In this document: positions 55,995 through 64,000 of the stretch, piece by piece
Layout: each line of letters opens with the position of its first letter
How positions within the stretch are numbered: position 1 is the first letter of the stretch
Assembly (NCBI GenBank): GCA_003725745.1
Contig: RHDP01000001.1
Coordinates: forward strand, 1,081,001 to 1,145,000
Direction of reading: 5' to 3'
From: Streptomyces sp. I6
Lineage (GTDB): Bacteria; Actinomycetota; Actinomycetes; Streptomycetales; Streptomycetaceae
DNA length: 64,000 bases
Notes under the pieces: generated by a model
Databases searched by the model: none
Told to the model about the DNA's origin: nothing
What the model saw: only the letters and a program-made list of their open reading frames with translations
Position numbers and translations under genes: made by a program

Positions 55995-56013
55995 TTAGGT
56001 TAGCCTACCCTCC
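55995..56013 (-). promoter_or_regulatory. Iron box (DmdR1/IdeR-type) upstream of the iron transporter
   Basis: TTAGGTTAGCCTACCCTCC matches the streptomycete/mycobacterial iron-box consensus (TTAGGTTAGGCTMACCTAA) at 15 of 19 positions. It lies immediately before the GTG start of the first permease. It predicts repression by the iron-dependent regulator when iron is sufficient. Confidence 0.8.
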
Positions 56014-56102
56014 CAACTCGCCCTGATGGGGGGAGCGGTGCGGGCCCGGGCCCACCGGTCCCGCACCACGCATCCGCTCACCGGCCCGGCGTCCGCCTCG
56101 GA

Positions 56103-56201
56103 CTCCGGCGACCGGGCCCCTTCCCGCGCGTACGTTCACCAGCCCAGCCGGGCCAGCGCCCTCCCCGCCTCCGGCGACCGGGCCCCGTCACCCGCATACG
56201 T
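56103..56201. repeat. 66-bp direct repeat across the end of the HAD gene
   Basis: CTCCGGCGACCGGGCCCC occurs at 56103 and 56169, 66 bp (22 codons) apart, and the similarity continues for about 33 bp. On the minus strand the copy at 56169 encodes TYAGDGARSPE inside the HAD protein. The other copy, just beyond the TGA, would encode the related TYAREGARSPE in the same frame. It is a partial tandem duplication cut by a stop codon. Confidence 0.65.
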
Positions 56202-57170
56202 CCACGCCGCCGCACACAGTGCCCGCAGCCCGTCGAGCCGCCGGCCGTCCCCGTCGATCACGAGCGCCTGCCCCCGCACGGAGGCCGTCCAGCCGCCGCA
56301 GACGAATCCCTCCCCGGAGCCGGCGGACCCCACCTCGGGTTGTCCGGTGAGCAGCCCCCTCAGGTCCTCGTCAACGTAGGTCGGCCGGTGCTTCGGCTCC
56401 GCCCGCAGCAGCTGCGCCGGGTCCGTCACCCCGGTCAGCACGAGCAGCGAGTCCACCCCGCCGTTGAACGCTCCCTCGATGTCGGTGTCGAGCCGGTCCC
56501 CGATCACCAGCGGCCGTTCCGCCCCGGTCCGCAGGACCGTCTCCCGGTGCATCGGCGGCAGCGGCTTCCCCGCGACCTGCGGCTCGCGGCCGGTCGCGAT
56601 CCGCACGGCCTCGACCGCCGCGCCGTTCCCCGGCGCGATCCCCCGTGCGCTCGGGATCGTCAGGTCCGTATTCGACGCGAACCACGGCACCCCTCGCGCC
56701 ACCGCGTACGACGCCTCCGCGAGCCGGCCCCAGGCCAGCTCCGGGCCGCCGTACCCCTGGACCACGGCCGCCGGGTCGTCGTCCGCCGAGTCCACCGGCT
56801 CGAGACCGCGCTCAAGCAGCGCCACCCGCAGCCCCTCACCACCGATGACGAGCACCCGCGAACCCGCCGGGACCTGCTCGGAGATCAGCCGGGCCACCGC
56901 CTGAGCCGAGGTGATCACATCGTGCGCCTCCGCGGGCACGCCCAGTTCGGTGAGGTGCGCCGCCACGGCCTCCGGTGTCCGCAGGGCGTTGTTCGTGACG
57001 TACGCCAGATGCATCCCGCCGTCGCACGCCGTCCCCAGGGACGCCACCGCGTGCGGCACGGGCTCCCCACCGGCGTACACCACCCCGTCGAGGTCCAGCA
57101 GGGCCGTGTCGTACACCTCGCTGAGCGCCCGCGCACTGCCACCCGGCCTGGTTCTGCCCTGCTCGCCCAT
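56136..57170 (-). CDS. HAD-IIA family phosphatase
   Basis: The 344-residue hydrolase starts at ATG 57170. The catalytic motif YDTALLDLDGVVYAGGEPVP supplies the nucleophilic Asp; motif II is YVTNNALRTPE, and motif III/IV is PLVIGDRLDTDIEGAFNGGV. The middle cap and the GKPLPPMHRETV segment place it with NagD/p-nitrophenylphosphatase-like enzymes that dephosphorylate sugar or nucleotide phosphates such as phosphoglycolate. The position near tlyA is conserved (Rv1692 in M. tuberculosis). The C-terminal 60 residues are extra and end in a sequence duplicated downstream. Confidence 0.9.
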   Translation of the reverse strand: MGEQGRTRPGGSARALSEVYDTALLDLDGVVYAGGEPVPHAVASLGTACDGGMHLAYVTNNALRTPEAVAAHLTELGVPAEAHDVITSAQAVARLISEQVPAGSRVLVIGGEGLRVALLERGLEPVDSADDDPAAVVQGYGGPELAWGRLAEASYAVARGVPWFASNTDLTIPSARGIAPGNGAAVEAVRIATGREPQVAGKPLPPMHRETVLRTGAERPLVIGDRLDTDIEGAFNGGVDSLLVLTGVTDPAQLLRAEPKHRPTYVDEDLRGLLTGQPEVGSAGSGEGFVCGGWTASVRGQALVIDGDGRRLDGLRALCAAAWTYAGDGARSPEAGRALARLGW

Positions 57171-57293
57171 GCCGTTCCGCTCCTCATCTCCCGGTACCCG
57201 GTCCCTGCGGCCGGGGTGCCCGATCCGTAGCGCGCCACCGTCACGCGCTCCCCCCGATCATCGCTCATCACTCCGGCCACATACGATGCACCA

Positions 57294-58574
57294 ATGAGCG
57301 CGCGAGGTGACAGGGCAGCCGAGGGTCTGCACATGGTCCCGTTCCGTGGACTCCGCTACGTTCCCGAGCGGGTCGGCAGTCTCGCGGCCGTCACCTCACC
57401 CCCCTACGACGTCGTCGTACGGCCCGACGGGCTGCACCATCTCGAGTCCGCGGACCCCTACAACATCGTCCGGCTGATCCTCCCTCAGGCGGCGACCGCC
57501 AGCGCGCGCCACGAGCAGGCCGCCGAGACCCTCGACCGCTGGGTGTCCGAGGGCGTCCTCGCCCCCGACCCGAAACCCGCGCTGTACGTCTACGAGCAGC
57601 GCCGAGGCGTCCTCCTGCAACGCGGCATCATCGGGGCGCTGGCCCTCACCTCACCCGAGGAGGGTGTCGTCCTTCCGCACGAGGACGTCATGCCGCACGT
57701 GGTGGCCGACCGCACGGACCTGATGCGCACCACCGGCGCCAATCTCGAACCCCTGCTGCTGACCTACCGCAGCGAAGGCCCCGCGAACGGGGCGAGCGCC
57801 GTCATCGAGCGCGTCATCCACGAGGAACCGCTGCTGTCGACGACCACCGAAGACGGCTTCAGCCACCGCCTCTGGTCGGTCACCGACGCCGGGGACCTCG
57901 CGGACATCGCCGCCGACCTGGCCCGCCAGCAGGCCCTGATCGCCGACGGCCACCACCGCTGGGCCACCTACCTCCAGCTCCGCGACGAGCAACGCGCGCC
58001 CGGCGCCTGGAACTACGGGCTGGTGCTGCTCATCGACACCGCACGCTATCCCCTCCAGGTCCGCGCCATCCACCGGCTGCTGAACCGGCTGCCGGTCGCG
58101 GACGCACTCGCCGCGGTGGACGGGCTGTTCCGCGTCCGCCGGATCGACGGGCCGCTGTCGCACGCCCTCGGCGCCCTGGCGGAGGCCGTCGGCGAAGGCA
58201 ACGCCTACATCCTGGCCGGCGACGGCCGGTTCCATCTCATCGACCGGCCCGACCCCGCGCTCCTGGAACGGACGGTCCGGGGCGACCGTCCGGACGCCTG
58301 GCGCCGGCTCGACGCGACCGTGCTCCACGCCACCCTGCTGGAGCGGATCTGGAACATCCCGGACTCGCCCGAACAGATCACCTACATCCACGACACGGAG
58401 GCCGCCGTGATCCAGGCGGAGCGCCGAGGTGGCACGGCCGTGCTGATGCACCCCGTACGCGAGGAGGTCGTGCGGGACCTGGCCCGGCAGGGTGTCACGA
58501 TGCCGCGCAAGTCGACCTCCTTCGGCCCGAAGCCGGCGACCGGACTGGTGCTGCGCAGCCTGAGCCTGGACTGA
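57294..58574 (+). CDS. DUF1015 family protein
   Basis: The 426-residue cytosolic protein starts at ATG 57294. Conserved family segments are PFRGLRYVPERVGSLAAVTS, PPYDVV, the acidic LPHEDVMPHVVADRTDLMRT and LIADGHHRWATYLQLRDEQR. The GHHR motif recalls the nucleotide-binding motif of ParB/sulfiredoxin-like proteins and free-serine kinases, so a small-molecule kinase activity is possible but unproven. It is divergent from the HAD phosphatase and converges on the TPR protein with a strong terminator between. Confidence 0.85.
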   Translation: MSARGDRAAEGLHMVPFRGLRYVPERVGSLAAVTSPPYDVVVRPDGLHHLESADPYNIVRLILPQAATASARHEQAAETLDRWVSEGVLAPDPKPALYVYEQRRGVLLQRGIIGALALTSPEEGVVLPHEDVMPHVVADRTDLMRTTGANLEPLLLTYRSEGPANGASAVIERVIHEEPLLSTTTEDGFSHRLWSVTDAGDLADIAADLARQQALIADGHHRWATYLQLRDEQRAPGAWNYGLVLLIDTARYPLQVRAIHRLLNRLPVADALAAVDGLFRVRRIDGPLSHALGALAEAVGEGNAYILAGDGRFHLIDRPDPALLERTVRGDRPDAWRRLDATVLHATLLERIWNIPDSPEQITYIHDTEAAVIQAERRGGTAVLMHPVREEVVRDLARQGVTMPRKSTSFGPKPATGLVLRSLSLD

Positions 58575-58619
58575 CGGACCGAGCACGAAGGGCCGAGAAC
58601 CACCACGGCGGAGCACGGC

Positions 58620-58664
58620 GAGGGCCCGGCCCCTTGAGCTGTTCCGCTCAGGAGCCGGGCCCTC
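58620..58664. terminator. Hairpin terminator between DUF1015 and TPR genes
   Basis: GAGGGCCCGGC (58620-58630) pairs perfectly with GCCGGGCCCTC (58654-58664); an inner stem TGAGC/GCTCA surrounds a 6-nt loop. It is bidirectional. It also shows that the minus-strand TPR frame must stop before it, which supports the corrected reading frame ending at 58701. Confidence 0.8.
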
Positions 58665-58700
58665 GAACACCAGGTGTGCCCGTCCGTCCGGGCAGCGGGA

Positions 58701-60666
58701 TCAGGCGTTGCCGCCGCCGATCCGGTCGTCGCCCGGGGAGCTGTCCGACGCGGCAGCGGAAGCGCCGTCTGCCGGGGACGTACACCGGACCCGCCGGACC
58801 CGCCGGCATCCTGGGCGCCGTCGGTCCCCGCGTCGTCAGCCTCGTCCGCCCCGTTGCTGGTGTCGATGTCGGCGTCGTCAGCCTCGTTGCCGGTGTCGAT
58901 GTCGGCGTCGGCGTCGGCGTCGGTGTCGTCGTCGACCAGCGCATCGACGAACTCCACGCCGTCCAACTCCGCAAGCCGGTCGGAGGCGTCGGTCGAACCG
59001 TCCTTGTCCGCCTCGACTGCCTTAGCGAACCACTCGCGCGCCTCGGACTCCCGCTCGGCGGCCAGAAGTGCGTCAGCGTACGCATACCGCAGGCGGGCGG
59101 TCCACGGCTGCACCGCGTTCGACGCCAGCTCGGGGCTCTGCAGCGTCACGATGGCCGCTTCCAGTTGGCCCATGTCCCGGCGGGCGCCCGCGGCGACGAG
59201 CCGCATCTCGACCTGGCCGGCCTTGTCGAGCTTCTGCACCTCGGCCTCACCGGCCATCGCCAGCGCCCGCTCGGGCCTGCCCATGCCGCGCTCGCAGTCG
59301 GCCATCACAGGCCACAGTTCGACACCGCCGGTCATCCTGCGCGCTGCGCGGAACTCGGCCAGCGCCTCCGGGTACCGCTGCGTCGCGTAAGCGGCGAAAC
59401 CGGCCGCCTCCCGCACCGCGGCAACCCGGGACGCGAGCCGCAGCGCCACGCGCGAGTACCCGTACGCCTGCTCCGGGTCCTCGTCGATCAACCGCGCGAC
59501 CATGACGAGGTTCCTCGCGACATCCTCGGCGAGCGTCCTGGGCAGGCTCTGAAGCTCCTGTCGTACGTCCTTGTCGATCTCCTCACCGGTGACGTCCTCG
59601 GGAATCGGCAGCCGCTTGATCGGCTCCCGGTCCCTTTCCCGCCCGCGATCGTCGCGCCGCTCGTCCCGGCGGACGTACCCCCCGCGGTCGTCACCGGCGC
59701 GGTGGCCCCCCGGGGTCGGCCATAGCCGCCGCGGTCGTCGTCCCGGCGCGGCCCACGCGGCCGCTCATCACGACGCCCATAACCACCCCGGTCATCACGA
59801 CGGTCACCGTCACGACGCCCATAACCGCCACGGTCATCACGACGGTCACCGTCACGACGCCCATAACCACCACGGTCATCATCACGACGCGGCCCGCCGA
59901 AACCACCACGGTCGTCATCACGACGCGACCCACGCGGCCGCTCATCACGACGCCCATAACCACCCCGGTCATCACGACGGTCACCGTCACGACGCCCATA
60001 ACCACCACGGTCGTCATCACGACGCGGCCCGCCGAAACCACCACGGTCGTCATCACGACGCGACCCACGCGGCCGCTCATCACGACGCCCATAACCACCC
60101 CGGTCATCACGACGGTCACCGTCACGACGCCCATAACCACCACGGTCATCATCACGACGCGGCCCGCCGAAACCACCACGGTCGTCATCACGACGCGACC
60201 CACGCGGCCGCTCATCACGACGCCCATAACCACCCCGGTCATCACGACGGTCACCGTCACGACGCCCATAACCACCACGGTCATCATCACGACGCGGCCC
60301 GCCGAAACCACCACGGTCGTCATCACGACGCGACCCACGCGGCCGCTCATCACGACGCCCATAACCACCCCGGTCATCACGACGGTCACCGTCACGACGC
60401 CCATAGGCACGTTCGTCGCGTGGGAAGCGATCACCGGGGCTGTTGTCGCGACGGTCGTCACGACGTCCATAGCCGCGGTCATCGCGAGGGAAGGACCCCC
60501 CGCGGTCTCGATCGTCGCGGCGTGGTCCGCCGCGGTCGTCGCGGCGGTAACCGCCGCCACGGTTGTCGTCCCTACGCGGGCCCCCGCGATAGCCGCCCCG
60601 GTCGCCGCCACCGTCTCGGTGGCGCGGCTCGCGCTCAGGACGATCGTCGGCTGAGTTGGTGGGCAT
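58701..60666 (-). CDS. TPR protein with long Arg/Asp/Gly repeat N-terminus (two frameshifts in this sequence)
   Basis: The protein starts at ATG 60666 (AGGAG nine bases upstream). The first 300 residues are low-complexity (RGGYGRRDERPRGSRRDDDR) in a 45-residue tandem repeat. A conserved helical region follows: KRLPIPEDVTGEEIDKDVRQ, ELQSLPRTLAEDVARNLVMV and TPR-like SRVALRLASRVAAVREAAGF. An acidic Asp/Ala tail ends it. One base is missing at the C run 59706-59711 and one near 58780-58790; restored, the protein is 655 residues and stops at TGA 58701. The TPR part matches the actinobacterial protein at the M. tuberculosis Rv1691 position. The function is unknown; the RGG-like part suggests RNA binding. 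Confidence 0.78.
59759..60405 (-). repeat. 135-bp tandem repeat inside the TPR gene
   Basis: Units starting with the coding-strand complement of GGCCGCTCATCACGACGCCC occur at 59936, 60071, 60206 and 60341, exactly 135 bp apart and almost identical; a further unit at 59759 carries an extra 42-bp internal repeat. Each encodes 45 residues rich in Arg, Asp and Gly. Codons here often end in T (CGT, GAT, GGT), unlike the rest of the chromosome. The near-identity suggests recent expansion. Confidence 0.9.
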
Positions 60667-60750
60667 CGGTGAGGCTCCTGTCTTCGGGTACCGCAGTCAA
60701 TTCTCGCGCAGCCGGCCGGCCGACGCGCTCCGGGAAAAAATCAAACACGC

Positions 60751-60798
60751 AAAACAAAAGGACCCGTGGTCCCAGCTGAACGCTGGGACCACGGGTCC
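60751..60798 (-). terminator. Rho-independent terminator of the rRNA operon
   Basis: GGACCCGTGGTCCCAGC (60760-60776) pairs over 17 bp with 60782-60798 around a 5-nt loop. On the minus strand it is followed by a T-rich stretch (TTTTGTTTT, 60751-60759). It lies nine bases beyond the 5S 3' end. Confidence 0.95.
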
Positions 60799-60807
60799 TG
60801 AAAGATT

Positions 60808-60926
60808 GTTCGGCGGCGTCCTACTCTCCCACAGGGTCCCCCCTGCAGTACCATCGGCGCTGAAAGGCTTAGCTTCCGGGTTCGAAATGTAACCGGGCGT
60901 TTCCCTAACGCTATGACCACCGAAAC
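60808..60926 (-). rRNA. rrf: 5S ribosomal RNA
   Basis: The 119-nt gene begins GTTTCGGTGGTCATAGCG and ends GTAGGACGCCGCCGAAC on the minus strand. The two ends pair and the loop-C segment CGAACCCGGAAGCTAAG is present. The 108-bp spacer to the 23S gene (60927-61034) contains no tRNA. Confidence 0.97.
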
Positions 60927-61034
60927 CCTATCGGGTTCGAGCGAACAAGCACACTTTTCAATTGAAGAAGTGAATCTGGTTCGACCGGTGCGACTGTTCG
61001 CAACCCGGGAACCACACAGTGGACGCGAGCAACT

Positions 61035-64000
<2,966 letters not shown>

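Noticed and set aside
59571-60779. A His-rich plus-strand frame of 402 codons across the repeat region
   Set aside because: It is the antisense of the Arg/Asp/Gly repeat gene; the minus strand has the ribosome binding site, the conserved TPR part and family matches.
60927-61034. A tRNA between 23S and 5S
   Set aside because: No cloverleaf or T-arm sequence is present; the spacer is typical of Streptomyces rRNA operons.

Overview
The window comes from a high-GC actinobacterium, almost certainly a Streptomyces. It has very GC-rich third codon positions, frequent GTG starts, many GTGA/ATGA gene overlaps, and gene content and order matching the conserved Streptomyces chromosome block around sflA, der, cmk, tyrA, scpAB, parA, ald, pyrG, recN, nadK and tlyA. 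Much of this order is also shared with Mycobacterium tuberculosis (TPR protein, HAD phosphatase, tlyA, nadK, recN, pyrG, Nudix, parA, scpA, scpB, rluB, cmk, der). The right end enters an rRNA operon on the minus strand: a partial 23S gene and a complete 5S gene with its terminator.

Layout. 1-8.4 kb: a PPOX flavoprotein fragment, a DUF5685 protein with a cysteine-packed tail, the SepF-like sflA, an acyl-CoA dehydrogenase, a drug-efflux-type MFS transporter, a PAP2 phosphatase and a small I78 inhibitor. 8.4-14 kb: an orphan cytochrome oxidase subunit I, a WYL regulator with four 10-bp phased repeats upstream, a glycosyltransferase and two conserved hypotheticals. 14-18.7 kb: the aroH-tyrA-cmk-plsC-like-der operon. 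18.9-23.4 kb: accessory regulators and enzymes (ArsR-VOC, PhzF/LysR, XRE-methyltransferase). 23.6-28.7 kb: an NAD/ADP-ribose cluster with two RlaP-type nucleotidyltransferases, an ADP-ribosylglycohydrolase, an NrtR-type Nudix protein, NadR and PnuC, read from one promoter that carries a palindrome. 29-36 kb: parA-RHH-like-scpA-scpB-rluB and alanine dehydrogenase. 36-47.7 kb: an NB-ARC/TPR protein, Nudix, pyrG, a GH15 hydrolase, a BBE-type flavoenzyme, a PucR regulator and a GT4 enzyme. 48-57 kb: recN, nadK, tlyA, an SCP2 protein, an iron-regulated FecCD/ATPase transporter and a HAD phosphatase. 57-60.7 kb: DUF1015 and a TPR protein with a 45-residue Arg/Asp/Gly tandem repeat. 60.75-64 kb: rRNA.

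A quality warning affects the whole annotation. Sixteen otherwise well-conserved genes are broken by single-base frameshifts, nearly all a missing base in a run of C or G. Restoring the bases returns full-length, family-typical proteins (for example 371 residues for alanine dehydrogenase). I therefore read these as intact genes in an error-containing assembly and give spans across the shift; anyone translating the raw sequence will get truncated products.

The most interesting candidate system is the NAD/ADP-ribose cluster. It combines NMN/nicotinamide-riboside salvage (PnuC, NadR), NAD-responsive regulation (NrtR-type Nudix), removal of ADP-ribose (DraG family) and two RlaP nucleotidyltransferases, a family linked to RNA repair. 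Other signals worth following are the phased operator-like repeats of the WYL gene, the ParA-RHH-ScpAB operon, the cysteine-rich DUF5685 tail and the repeat protein next to the rRNA operon.
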